Origin: Chloroflexota bacterium
GTDB taxonomy: Bacteria > Chloroflexota > Anaerolineae > Caldilineales > Caldilineaceae
Direction: 5' to 3'
DNA length: 48,347 nt
Assembly (NCBI GenBank): GCA_003451595.1
Contig: DMDA01000030.1
Coordinates: forward strand, 11,933 to 60,279
Below the pieces are notes generated by a model that saw only the letters and a program-made list of their open reading frames with translations, was not told where the DNA came from and did not search any database. Both the position numbers and the translations under genes were made by a program. The first letter of the stretch is position 1. Each line of letters begins with the position of its first letter. This document shows, piece by piece, positions 1-8,400 of the stretch.

Positions 1-137
1 AGGCTCACCAGCAGCATCAACACGAGGAACGCCGTCACCACGAGCAGAGGGCGCGGATCGAGTAGGGCAGCCCACAGCACGTTGAACCCGCGACGCGGCG
101 GCGGCAGCACGCTAGTTTCGGCGCCGGAGGTCGCCAT
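1..137 (-). CDS. N-terminus of an unidentified membrane protein (partial)
   Basis: Only the first 45 or so codons are inside the window. The ATG at 137 opens a frame with a short polar, proline-containing leader (MATSGAETSVLPPPRRG) followed by a hydrophobic stretch rich in Leu and Val that looks like a first membrane helix. It starts 17 bases after the dinG stop codon on the same strand, so the two are probably co-transcribed. The family cannot be named from this fragment. A cytochrome c biogenesis (ResB-like) or transporter subunit is possible, but that is a guess. Confidence 0.5.
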   Translation of the reverse strand, partial: MATSGAETSVLPPPRRGFNVLWAALLDPRPLLVVTAFLVLMLLVS

Positions 138-154
138 GGGTGACGCCGCCTCAT

Positions 155-2986
155 TTATTGCTTGAACCATTTGCCAACCGCCTCCGCCAGATTCGACAGC
201 GGTGCACGGCGTACAGTGCACTCCGGCAACGCTTCGAGAAAGGTTTGTCCATATGCTTTGCGCCAGACGCGACTGTCGAGCAATACCACGACGCCACGAT
301 CACCAGCGCGACGAATCAGCCGGCCAAAGCCCTGGCGAAAACGCAACACAGCGTCGGGCACCATGTACTCGTTGAAGGCATCCTCGAACTCGGCGCTGCG
401 CGCAGCCACCAATGGGTCGCCAGGCACGGCGAACGGCAGCCGAGCGATCAGCAAGCAACGCACTTCGTCGCCAGGCAGATCAACGCCTTCCCAGAAGCTG
501 CGCGTGCCCAGCAGAATTGCCTGTTCGCTGGCGCGAAACTCGCGCAACAGACGACTCCGCCCCCCTTGTCCATGCTGCAATAGGGCGACGCCGAGCCGTT
601 CCAGCGGTGTGCGGATGGCGTCGGCAGTGGCGCGCACCTGCTGATAACTGGTAAAGAGCGCCAGCGTTCGCCCCTGACAGGCTGTCGCCGTCGCCAGCAC
701 AGCCTGTTCGACGGCTTGCTGATAGCGCCCATCATTGGGCAATGGCATGTCTGTAGGGAGATAGAGCAGAACATTGCGCTTGTAGTCGAAGGGGCTATCC
801 ACTGTCGTGACCTTCACATCCCACAACCCTAGCCGATCGCGCAGATAGCTAAAGTTGGCGCCAGTGCGCAAGGTGGCGCCGGTGAAGATAGCGCTGCGCC
901 GGTGGCGCACCAGCCCATCCTCGACCACCGCCTGCACCGACAGCGGCGCCATTGCGACGGTCACGTCATCGGTCTCACCGCCGATCTCCAACCAGGCGAC
1001 CTGTCTGTGATCCATCCCGTGTGGCGCCAGGATAATTTCATCGAGGCGTCTGGTCAACTCCATCAGTTGCTCGACCACGTTGCGCCATTCGTGGACGAGC
1101 TGTAGCGTCTGTTCATCTTCTCGCCACTGCGCATGCTCCATCTGCGTTGCAATGTCGTTCAGGTGCGCGATCAAGGCGTGCAAGGAGCGACTGGCGTCGT
1201 CCCACTCCACCTCGACGCGGCTCCACATTGGCTGGCTGCGGGCGCCGCTGTCGAGCGACAGGCGTTGACTGTAACCGGCGTCGGCGCGCGCTTGTTCGTG
1301 GCTGCGCGCAAAGGCCGCCAACAGATCGGCAAATTCATGCAGCCGTTGTTCGCTGCGCCGCGCCTGCACCGCCATCTCCGGCAGCAGATCAAGCACGGAG
1401 CGCAAGCGGCGGTCGGCGGCGGTGCGATGGAGCGCTCCTAGCAAGTCGCCATCGGCGCCAAGTCGCGCCAGCGTGGAGCGTATCTCCGGCCACGTCACGC
1501 GCCAGGTTAGTTGATCGGTGGCGGCCTCCTCAAGCCGATGTGTCTCATCGACGATCAGATGTGTGTATGGCGGCAGGATACGCCCCTCGCTGGCCAAGTC
1601 TGCCAACAGCAGCGCATGGTTGACGACGATCAGATGCGCGCCTTCACTGCGCCGCCGCGCCGCCAGGTAGAAATCGGCGTCTGGCAACCCATAGGCGGCG
1701 CCAAGCGGGCGACTGCACCGCTCGCGAGAACAGACGCTGCCATCCGAGCACAGGCGTTGCCAGATCGCTGTTTCAGCATCGCTGAGATGGGCAAGCTCGC
1801 TAACGTCGCCGGTCTGCGTTGTCGGCAGCCAGACGAGCACTTTTGCCAGCAACGTTAACTCGACAGGGGATAGACGATGGCTGCGGCGCCATTCGTGAAA
1901 ACGCCGCGTGCAGAGGTAGTGTTGGCGTCCTTTGAGGAGCACCGCTCGCAGCGGTGGCAACCCGCGCCCCGCCAGCAGCGCCGCCACCTGAGGAATGTCT
2001 TTCTCAAGGAGCTGCTCTTGCAAATTGATCGTGTTAGTGGCAATGACGACGCGTGCATCGTTGGCAATTGCCCACAACGCGGCGGGCAGCAGATAGGCCA
2101 GACTCTTGCCGGTGCCGGTGCCCGCCTCCACCAGGAGATGATCGCCCTGATTGAAGGCCTCCAGCACCTGCCGCGCCATCGTCACCTGACCAGAGCGGCG
2201 TTCAAAGGCAGCGCCTAACATGGCTTGCAGCGGGCCGCCTGCGGCGAAAAATTCCTCCACGAGTTGGGGCGAGACTGTGACCGAGTGGCGCTCGTCCTCC
2301 GCGGCGTCAGTCGCGGCGTCAGTCGCTGCGTCTGCGGCGCCATCGAATGCAGTCGGCGGAGCGCTCCATCCCGGAACGGGGTGAGCGTCTGTCTGTGCGG
2401 CGCCCTCGGCGAAGAACGACGCCAGCGACCAGGGACTGCCCTCGGCGCTTTCGGCAATCAGACGCAAGATCGGCGCAGGCAGTGCGCGCATCCGGCGGTG
2501 AAGCAGACGAAAGAGGTGGCCGGTTGCTTCCGCGTCATCCAGCGCGCGATGCGCCTCGACCAGGGGAATATCCAGACGCAAGCACAATTCGCCCAGGTTG
2601 TAGCTAGTTGCGCCCGGCAACAAGATCATGGCCAGCTCGACAGTGTCGTAGGCAGGACGCTGAAAGTGGACGCCTGCCACGCGCAGAAAGCCGAGATCGA
2701 AGGCAGCGTTGTGCGCGATGACCGCGCTCACGTCGGCGCCGACAAAGGCGCGCACTTCAGGCAGCACGCGGTCGAGCGTCGGCGCGCCCGCCACATCAGC
2801 GTCGCGGATATTGGTGATCTGGGTGATGCGCGCTGGAATCGGTCGCTGAGGGTTAACCAGCGTGGCAAAACGCTCGATCACGTGGTCGGCAGTAAATTTG
2901 ACGGCGCCGACCTCGATGATGGCATCCTGGCTGGCATCCAGGCCGGTCGTTTCCAGGTCAAGCGCGACATAAACGCGCTCTGGCAT
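155..2986 (-). CDS. dinG: DinG-family helicase with N-terminal DEDDh exonuclease
   Basis: A 943-residue fusion of a DnaQ-like 3'-5' exonuclease and an XPD/DinG-type superfamily 2 helicase, expected to act on DNA during repair. Exonuclease motifs are DLETTG (Asp10, Glu12), HNAAFD (Asp97) and HRALDD (His146, Asp151), giving a complete DEDDh set. A low-complexity Ala/Asp/Thr linker (about 215-232) leads to the helicase: Walker A AGTGTGKS near 288-295, a DETH box at 480-483 and motif VI QGFGRLIRR near the C-terminus. Cys359 (in KGRQHYLC), Cys413, Cys419 and Cys424 are spaced like the Fe-S ligands of XPD-type helicases, so an Fe-S cluster is likely. The ATG at 2986 is preferred over a TTG at 3013: the exonuclease core begins straight after it and AAAGGA lies 11 bases upstream. 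Confidence 0.93.
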   Translation of the reverse strand: MPERVYVALDLETTGLDASQDAIIEVGAVKFTADHVIERFATLVNPQRPIPARITQITNIRDADVAGAPTLDRVLPEVRAFVGADVSAVIAHNAAFDLGFLRVAGVHFQRPAYDTVELAMILLPGATSYNLGELCLRLDIPLVEAHRALDDAEATGHLFRLLHRRMRALPAPILRLIAESAEGSPWSLASFFAEGAAQTDAHPVPGWSAPPTAFDGAADAATDAATDAAEDERHSVTVSPQLVEEFFAAGGPLQAMLGAAFERRSGQVTMARQVLEAFNQGDHLLVEAGTGTGKSLAYLLPAALWAIANDARVVIATNTINLQEQLLEKDIPQVAALLAGRGLPPLRAVLLKGRQHYLCTRRFHEWRRSHRLSPVELTLLAKVLVWLPTTQTGDVSELAHLSDAETAIWQRLCSDGSVCSRERCSRPLGAAYGLPDADFYLAARRRSEGAHLIVVNHALLLADLASEGRILPPYTHLIVDETHRLEEAATDQLTWRVTWPEIRSTLARLGADGDLLGALHRTAADRRLRSVLDLLPEMAVQARRSEQRLHEFADLLAAFARSHEQARADAGYSQRLSLDSGARSQPMWSRVEVEWDDASRSLHALIAHLNDIATQMEHAQWREDEQTLQLVHEWRNVVEQLMELTRRLDEIILAPHGMDHRQVAWLEIGGETDDVTVAMAPLSVQAVVEDGLVRHRRSAIFTGATLRTGANFSYLRDRLGLWDVKVTTVDSPFDYKRNVLLYLPTDMPLPNDGRYQQAVEQAVLATATACQGRTLALFTSYQQVRATADAIRTPLERLGVALLQHGQGGRSRLLREFRASEQAILLGTRSFWEGVDLPGDEVRCLLIARLPFAVPGDPLVAARSAEFEDAFNEYMVPDAVLRFRQGFGRLIRRAGDRGVVVLLDSRVWRKAYGQTFLEALPECTVRRAPLSNLAEAVGKWFKQ
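2301..2336. repeat. 12-bp in-frame tandem repeat in the dinG linker
   Basis: The unit GCGGCGTCAGTC occurs twice exactly and a third time with changes. It encodes the Asp-Ala-Ala-Thr run in the linker between the exonuclease and helicase domains of DinG. The period is a multiple of three, so copy-number change would alter only linker length. Confidence 0.75.
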
Positions 2987-3031
2987 GAGGCGGGTGTTCC
3001 TTTCCGCATACAATCAGAACCGAAGGCAGTT

Positions 3032-3063
3032 GTGATGCAACGCAGTGATGCAACGCAGTGATG
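3032..3063. repeat. 13-bp tandem repeat upstream of dinG
   Basis: GTGATGCAACGCA is present twice exactly, followed by a partial third copy (GTGATG). It lies just upstream of the dinG start and may overlap its promoter region. No function is apparent. Confidence 0.8.
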
Positions 3064-3172
3064 AAATCAGATGCCGGTCGGCAATCATCAGCGTCATACC
3101 TTCACCTGTCTGATATGCCCATTCTACCATAGCCAAAACGTGAGGCAGCTAATGCGGATGCACAGATGACGT

Positions 3173-3270
3173 CTGATAGACAACACAAATAGACTTTGCT
3201 CATCTTCCCGGAAGCTCAGAGCTTCCGGGAAGATATCGGATGTACGATGTTTGATTGTGCTATCTATGAG
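3173..3270 (+). repeat. 98-bp palindromic element, copy 1
   Basis: The element starts CTGATAGACA and ends TCTATGAG, so its ends form an inverted repeat with one mismatch. Its centre (3203-3235) is a 33-base palindrome with arms ATCTTCCCGGAAGCTC around a single A. The intervening arms are only partly complementary. A second copy at 22962-23059 is inverted and matches at 94 of 98 positions by my alignment. It sits between divergent genes, dinG and the glycosyltransferase. No clear target-site duplication is visible. It could be a REP/MITE-like non-autonomous element or a paired RNA/DNA structure. The remainder of 3014-3338 holds the 13-bp tandem repeat and presumably the promoters of both flanking genes; no other gene was recognised there. 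Confidence 0.9.
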
Positions 3271-3338
3271 CAGGAATTCCGTCTGCGCGCCCGGTGATGC
3301 GATTGCCAATGCTGCCCCATCTGCGGCACAATGGCGCT

Positions 3339-4400
3339 ATGCATGTTTCCGTGATTGCCACAGTTTTCAATGAACGCGCCAGCATCGAACGCTTGCTGGA
3401 TTCGCTCGCCGCACAGACGCGCCGCCCTGACGCGGTGGTGATTTGCGATGGCGGCAGCACAGACGGCACCGCCGCCGCCATCCGCGCCTACGCTGCCCGC
3501 TACCCGGAGCGTCTGCCCAATCTGCGCGTGATCGATGCTCCGGGCGCCAACATCAGCCGCGGGCGCAACCTTGCGATTGCCGCCGCGCCAGGCCCGATCA
3601 TCGCAGTCACAGACGCTGGCGTGCGTCTGACGCCGACCTGGCTGGAGCAATTGGTCGCCCCGTGGATGCGCGATCCGGATACGCGCGCGGTGGCTGGCTT
3701 CTTTACCCCCGATGTTGAAGGCGTCTTCCAGATTGCGATGGCGGCCACTGTCCTGCCGCTGCACGACGACATTGATCCAGAACACTTTCTGCCCAGCAGC
3801 CGCTCGGTCGCCTTCACCAAAGCAGCATGGGCGCGCGCCAATGGCTATCCTGAGTGGCTGGATTACTGCGAAGACCTGCTCTTTGACTTTGCCATCAACG
3901 CCCAGACGCCGACGCACCACAGTGGCTTTGTGTGGGCGCCAGACGCGTTGGTGCACTTTCGCCCGCGCACCTCGCTGCGCAGCTTCTGGACGCAGTATTA
4001 CCGCTATGCGCGCGGTGACGGCAAGGCCGATCTCTGGCGCAAGCGGCACGCTATCCGGTACGCCACCTACTTTGTCGCGCTGCCATTGTTGCTTGGTCAT
4101 GCCTGGTTTGGTTTTTATGCGCGCTGGCTGGGCTGGTTAGGATTGCTGGCAGGCGTGGCGCTCTACTGCCGACGCCCCTGGCAACGACTGCGCGTGCTCG
4201 GCGCTGCGCTCTCGCCCGGACAGTGGCTGGCTGCCGCCGCGCTCGTTCCTGTCATCCGGGTGACCGGCGACCTGGCCAAGATGGCGGGCTATCCAGTCGG
4301 GTTGGCGTGGCGCCGGCGCCGGCGAGCAACCATTCCGGATTGGCGTGGCGACCTAGAAAAAGTGAGAGAAATGACGGCGAAAGCGACAGAGAACAAGTAG
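3339..4400 (+). CDS. Glycosyltransferase family 2 protein
   Basis: An inverting GT-A-fold glycosyltransferase of unknown acceptor. The N-terminus has the family opening VSVIATVFNE, then ICDGGSTDGT (nucleotide-sugar binding), then the variant DxD-like segment TDAG after an ISRGRNLA stretch. The C-terminal third is hydrophobic, with at least two likely membrane helices (YFVALPLLLGHAWFGFY and a later Leu/Ala-rich segment), and ends in a basic tail, so the enzyme is probably anchored in the cytoplasmic membrane. The ATG at 3339 is chosen because the family core starts at once; a GTG at 3294 and an ATG at 3297 are in frame upstream. None of these starts has a convincing ribosome site. Copy 1 of the 98-bp element ends 68 bases upstream. 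Confidence 0.85.
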   Translation: MHVSVIATVFNERASIERLLDSLAAQTRRPDAVVICDGGSTDGTAAAIRAYAARYPERLPNLRVIDAPGANISRGRNLAIAAAPGPIIAVTDAGVRLTPTWLEQLVAPWMRDPDTRAVAGFFTPDVEGVFQIAMAATVLPLHDDIDPEHFLPSSRSVAFTKAAWARANGYPEWLDYCEDLLFDFAINAQTPTHHSGFVWAPDALVHFRPRTSLRSFWTQYYRYARGDGKADLWRKRHAIRYATYFVALPLLLGHAWFGFYARWLGWLGLLAGVALYCRRPWQRLRVLGAALSPGQWLAAAALVPVIRVTGDLAKMAGYPVGLAWRRRRRATIPDWRGDLEKVREMTAKATENK

Positions 4401-4467
4401 TCTGGAAGCTCCAACCGCTATCGTCTTACTCAAGACGCACAATGCAGGGTGCGCATGAGGAGTGTAC

Positions 4468-4956
4468 ATGAACGCAGCAAAGATTGAACGCCGAATCGTT
4501 CCCGCCGATCTACTGGAAGCGACGCCGGGGGCGGCAGGCATGTGGCTGCTCGCCTCACCGTTCTTGCTTTTCATCCTCTGGGCATGGGTCGATCTGTTTG
4601 CGCACTACAGCCCGGCGCCCTGGTATTGGTTCGATGTCATCCTCGGCGCTGCGCTCTTTCTGTTCGTTGTGGTGCTGCCATTGGGTTGGTTGGCGCACCG
4701 GCTGGTGACGGCGGCGCCGCGTCTCTTTCAGCACGCTGGGTGGGACATTCAGCCACTGGAGCCGGTGCACGAGCAGGAGATTTATCTGGTGCGCTATGAC
4801 TATCAGGCGCGTCACCGGGCGCCCAACACCTGGGCGCGGCAGTGGCTGCGCGCCGCGCAGGGCTGGGTCTATCTGGAAATTGCGGCGATTCTGATCGGCG
4901 GCGTGCTGCTGATCCCGGTCTTTCTCAGCGCCGTCGATTTTGGCTTTGGGAGATAG
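4468..4956 (+). CDS. Small membrane protein of unknown function
   Basis: A 162-residue protein with three clear hydrophobic segments: WLLASPFLLFILWAW, VILGAALFLFVVVLPLGWL and, near the C-terminus, LEIAAILIGGVLLIPVFLSAV. A polar, basic loop separates the second and third. No family was recognised. The ATG at 4468 is supported by GAGGAG six bases upstream; a GTG at 4462 is less likely. It ends two bases before the start of the M14 peptidase gene, so the two are almost certainly one transcript. Confidence 0.75.
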   Translation: MNAAKIERRIVPADLLEATPGAAGMWLLASPFLLFILWAWVDLFAHYSPAPWYWFDVILGAALFLFVVVLPLGWLAHRLVTAAPRLFQHAGWDIQPLEPVHEQEIYLVRYDYQARHRAPNTWARQWLRAAQGWVYLEIAAILIGGVLLIPVFLSAVDFGFGR

Positions 4957-4958
4957 CA

Positions 4959-6686
4959 ATGTATGTATGGTTGCGCCGACTGAGCGGCGGCGGCTTCCTG
5001 GCGTTTCTGCTGTTAGCGCTGCCGGTCGTCTTGCACGCCCAAACCGCGCCCCCGGCGCCACAAGACGGCGTTATCGTCCGGCTTTCCTTTGTCGACCAGG
5101 CAGATCTGCAGCGGCTGGCGGCTCACTACGATGTGTGGCAAGTCGATCATGCTGCGCATGAGGTGACGGTGTGGCTGACAACAGCAGAGTTACAGCGGCT
5201 GCAAACGCAAAGCCGGCGCGTGCGCATCGATCAGGCGAAGACCAGCGAGATGTACGCCGCGCAGCGCGCCAGCCTTGAAGCGCAGAATCAGAGCGGCATC
5301 CCTGGCTATGCCTGCTACCGCACCGTCGAGGAAACCTACGCAGCAATGGCGCAACTGGCCGCCGCTTATCCGACGCTGGCGCGCCAGGTCACGGTGGGGC
5401 AAAGCTGGAAATGGGTGGACTCAGGGGGCAGCGCTGGCTACACCATCCCTGGCATCGTGCTCACCAATCAGGCAATCACTGGCGCCAAGCCCATCTTTTT
5501 CTTGATGGCCGCCATCCATGCGCGCGAATACACGACTGCCGAGAGTGCAATGCGCTTTGCCGAACATCTGGTGCGCAGCTACGGCAACGATGCCGACGCC
5601 ACCTGGTTGCTCGATTACACCGAGATTCACGTCGTACCCCAGGCCAATCCCGACGGACGCAAACAGGCGGAGACAGGGCGGCTCTGGCGTAAGAATGTTG
5701 CACCTTTGTGCCCCTATGAATACCTGGAGCAAGGGTATGGGTATGGGGTCGATCTCAACCGCAACAGCAGCTTCAAGTGGGCGCAATGCAATGGGTTCAA
5801 CTGCTCAAGCGACTATGCCTGCGATGTAACTTATCGCGGTGCAGCGCCTGCCTCCGAGCCTGAAGTGCAGGCGTTGGAACAGTACATGCGCACCATCTTT
5901 CCCGATGCGCGCGGCGCGCTCGATACGGACGCCGCACCGACCGACACACCAGGGCTGATGATTTCATTGCACAGCTACTACCCGAAGATTCTCTTCCCCT
6001 GGGGATGGACGTCGACGCCAGCGCCGAATGCAACCGCATTGCAGACGCTGGCGCGCAAGTTCGGCTTCTATACGCATTACCCAGTCTGTCAATCCGGCGC
6101 AGATGGCTGCATCTACCAGACCGACGGTACGACCGATGACTTCGCCTACGGCGAGTTGGGCGTGGCGGCGTACACCTTTGAGCTGGGCACCAGCTTTTTC
6201 CAGCCATGTGCGACCTTTGAAGCGACGATCCTCACGCCGACGCTGGCGAGCCTGACCTATGCTGCGAAGGCGGCCGCACAGCCCTACCTGACGCCAGCCG
6301 GTCCTGAAGTAATTGACCCGATGCTGACGCCAGACAGTGCGGTTGTCAGCGGTCAGGTCGTCACGCTGACGATCACGGCGGACGATAGCCGTTACTATTC
6401 TGGCGGCTACGGCAGCGAGCCGGTGCAGACGATCCAGGCGGTGCGCTACTCCATTAGTCAGCCGAGCTGGATCACGGGTGCACTGACCTATCCATTGGCG
6501 CCGGTTGATGGCGCCTTCGACGCTGCAGTGGAACAGGCATTTGCAGTCATCGATACAACAGGGTGGAGTAGTGGGCGCTATCTGCTGCTGGTGGAGGCGC
6601 AGGATGCGGACGGTGTGTGGGGCGTTCCGACAGCCATCTTTCTGGAAGTCGGCGAGCGACGGTTTTTCCCGTTCATGGCAAGGTGA
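4959..6686 (+). CDS. Secreted M14-family zinc carboxypeptidase
   Basis: A 575-residue exported metallopeptidase expected to remove C-terminal residues from peptides outside the cell. The N-terminus is a typical signal peptide (LAFLLLALPVVLHAQ). The zinc site is HARE (His187, Glu190) plus His338 in MISLHSY; the catalytic Glu is Glu408 in TFELG. LWRKN and VDLNRN supply the usual Arg/Asn substrate-binding residues. Several cysteines in the catalytic domain may form disulfides. After about residue 448 comes a beta-rich domain of about 120 residues, then a short basic/aromatic tail (RRFFPFMAR). It begins two bases after the previous stop, with GGGAGA as ribosome site, and is followed six bases later by the CtaG-like gene. 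Confidence 0.92.
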   Translation: MYVWLRRLSGGGFLAFLLLALPVVLHAQTAPPAPQDGVIVRLSFVDQADLQRLAAHYDVWQVDHAAHEVTVWLTTAELQRLQTQSRRVRIDQAKTSEMYAAQRASLEAQNQSGIPGYACYRTVEETYAAMAQLAAAYPTLARQVTVGQSWKWVDSGGSAGYTIPGIVLTNQAITGAKPIFFLMAAIHAREYTTAESAMRFAEHLVRSYGNDADATWLLDYTEIHVVPQANPDGRKQAETGRLWRKNVAPLCPYEYLEQGYGYGVDLNRNSSFKWAQCNGFNCSSDYACDVTYRGAAPASEPEVQALEQYMRTIFPDARGALDTDAAPTDTPGLMISLHSYYPKILFPWGWTSTPAPNATALQTLARKFGFYTHYPVCQSGADGCIYQTDGTTDDFAYGELGVAAYTFELGTSFFQPCATFEATILTPTLASLTYAAKAAAQPYLTPAGPEVIDPMLTPDSAVVSGQVVTLTITADDSRYYSGGYGSEPVQTIQAVRYSISQPSWITGALTYPLAPVDGAFDAAVEQAFAVIDTTGWSSGRYLLLVEAQDADGVWGVPTAIFLEVGERRFFPFMAR

Positions 6687-6692
6687 GGTCGG

Positions 6693-7577
6693 ATGAATCT
6701 GCTGTCGTTGAGCGTGGGCATCGTGCTGATCGGCGTTACGCTGCTATACTGGCGCGGCTGGGTGCGGTTGCATCGACGCGGGGCGACCTTCGCCAATTGG
6801 CCACGACTGGTGGTCTTTTTCTTTGCAGTGGCGCTGACGGCGGTGGTCTTTCTGTCGCCGCTGAATTGGCTCAATGAGGAATACCTTTTCGTTCGCGTGG
6901 CGCAATATGTGTTTCTCTGTCTTTTTGCCGTGCCCGCCTTCTTTCTGAGCTGCACCTTCGACATTGCCGTATGGGGTCTACCTACGCAGACGCGGCGGGC
7001 GATCAGCCGTTGGGTGCGCAGCCGCAGCCCGCTGCGCCGCACCGTGCACCGCGCCACCCGCCCGTGGCTGGCAATCATGCTCTTCATTGCTCTCTTTGTG
7101 AGCTGGTATGATGTGCGGGTTGCGTCGTGGCTGCTGAGCAACGCGCTGGTGCACACTGCCTCACTGCTGCTACTTGGCCTGGCCGCCATGCTGGTGTGGT
7201 GGCACCTGATCGGCACCGGTCCGCGCCTTCATAGCGAACTGTCGCCCTGGTTGGCAGCCATTGCGCTGCTCTTTATTGAGCTGGCAAGCATGTCGGTTGC
7301 CGTGCCGATCGCCTTCTCCACCAACCCGATCTATCCGCACTATCTGGCGGCGTTTGCGGCGCCAGGCCGGCTGTTGCCCCTCTCACTTGCGGACGATCAG
7401 GCGCTGGGTGGTGGGTTATTGTGGGTGGGCGGCAGCGCGGTCTTCCTCTCCAGCATCGTGCTGATCCTCAATCGACTCTTCGACCGCCACGACGGCAACA
7501 TCCCTATCGTCCTCCCCGACTGGGACGCCGACGAGCGAATGATCATGCCAGGATTGGAGCACCGGGTAAAAAAGTAA
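6693..7577 (+). CDS. CtaG-like membrane protein (cytochrome c oxidase assembly family), divergent
   Basis: A 294-residue polytopic protein with about seven hydrophobic segments. The C-terminal part follows the caa3-type CtaG pattern: a NPIYPHY loop, then DDQALGGGLLWVGG, which matches the family's DQxxAGxxMW signature. An SPLNWL segment in the second helix region also fits. CtaG proteins help deliver copper to cytochrome c oxidase. Where typical members have a His-containing M-x-QH helix, this protein reads RVAQYVF, so those histidines appear to be lost and a copper role is uncertain. It lies six bases after the M14 peptidase and upstream of rex. The start at 6693 follows AGGTGAGG. Confidence 0.7.
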   Translation: MNLLSLSVGIVLIGVTLLYWRGWVRLHRRGATFANWPRLVVFFFAVALTAVVFLSPLNWLNEEYLFVRVAQYVFLCLFAVPAFFLSCTFDIAVWGLPTQTRRAISRWVRSRSPLRRTVHRATRPWLAIMLFIALFVSWYDVRVASWLLSNALVHTASLLLLGLAAMLVWWHLIGTGPRLHSELSPWLAAIALLFIELASMSVAVPIAFSTNPIYPHYLAAFAAPGRLLPLSLADDQALGGGLLWVGGSAVFLSSIVLILNRLFDRHDGNIPIVLPDWDADERMIMPGLEHRVKK

Positions 7578-7665
7578 CATTGTTGGCTTTCACGCTACTT
7601 CACATCACCTCCTGGTTGGTCAAGTTGCTGCTTCAGGTCGGGTGCAACTGGCATTCACCTCGCGT

Positions 7666-7683
7666 TTGTGATAAAATCAGCAA
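7666..7683. promoter_or_regulatory. Candidate Rex operator upstream of rex
   Basis: The 18-base site TTGTGATAAAATCAGCAA has the outer TTGTGA and CAA of the usual Rex palindrome (TTGTGA, six A/T bases, TCACAA), but its right half is degenerate. Its length and AT-rich core also fit. It lies about 50 bases before the rex start, where autoregulation would be expected. It also overlaps a possible -10 (GATAAAAT). Confidence 0.35.
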
Positions 7684-7731
7684 TGTCACGAATGTACTCT
7701 ATTGCAGGGGCGTTTATCAGGCTGGCGCCGC

Positions 7732-8388
7732 ATGAGCTTTGCAACACCTGTGCTGGACGAAATCCCAGATATTGTCATCAGCCGTCTGCCAATCTACCTG
7801 CGCACTTTGCGTCTGCTACGCGCACAGGGCGCCGAGGTCACTTCCAGCCAGGAACTGGGACAGTTGCTTGGCATCAGCTCGGCGCAAATTCGCAAAGACT
7901 TAAGCCATTTTGGTGAATTTGGCAAACAGGGGACGGGGTACAACGTCAGCTATCTCTGCAATCAGTTGGAAAAAATTCTCAAGGTTGATTGCGTATGGCC
8001 AGTCATTCTGATTGGCGCTGGCTATCTCGGTCACGCATTGGCAAGTTATAGCGGCTTTGAGGATCGTGGCTTTCGGATCGTAGCTGTACTCGATAATGAC
8101 CCGACAAAGATTGGGACGCAAATCGGCAGCGTCAAGGTGCAGGAGATGCAGATGCTGCCAGCAGTGATTGCGCACTATCGTTGCCAGATCGCCATTATCG
8201 CAGTGCCAGCAACGGCAGCGCAACGCGTTGCCGACGAAGTTATCGCAGCCGGCATCCAGAGCATTCTCTGCTACGCTCCCCTCACCTTGACAACGCCTCC
8301 CAATGTGCGCGTCGAATACATCGACCCGGTGATCCACTTTCAGCACATGACGTTCTATCTCAGCAAAGGTTGCATCGACGGCGCCTGA
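7732..8388 (+). CDS. rex: Redox-sensing transcriptional repressor Rex
   Basis: A 218-residue repressor that senses the NADH/NAD+ ratio and controls respiratory and fermentative genes. The N-terminal winged helix (about 1-80) contains RLPIYLRTLRLL and the strongly conserved IRKDLSHFGEFGKQGTGYNV. The C-terminal Rossmann domain has GAGYLG (95-100) and an Asp-containing VAVLDNDPTKIG. The segment QHMTFYLSKG ends the domain-swapped helix typical of Rex dimers. The ATG at 7732 fits the family's short N-terminus; an in-frame TTG lies at 7702. No strong ribosome site is visible. A degenerate Rex-like operator sits upstream. It converges on rsmG with a 12-base gap. Confidence 0.97.
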   Translation: MSFATPVLDEIPDIVISRLPIYLRTLRLLRAQGAEVTSSQELGQLLGISSAQIRKDLSHFGEFGKQGTGYNVSYLCNQLEKILKVDCVWPVILIGAGYLGHALASYSGFEDRGFRIVAVLDNDPTKIGTQIGSVKVQEMQMLPAVIAHYRCQIAIIAVPATAAQRVADEVIAAGIQSILCYAPLTLTTPPNVRVEYIDPVIHFQHMTFYLSKGCIDGA

Positions 8389-8400
8389 GCGGTCAATGCG

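Noticed and set aside
3124..3309. Short open frames across both 98-bp elements encoding a similar peptide (IDSTIKHR...DIFPEA)
   Set aside because: The shared peptide simply reflects the repeated DNA. The two frames differ outside the element and have no ribosome site or independent support.
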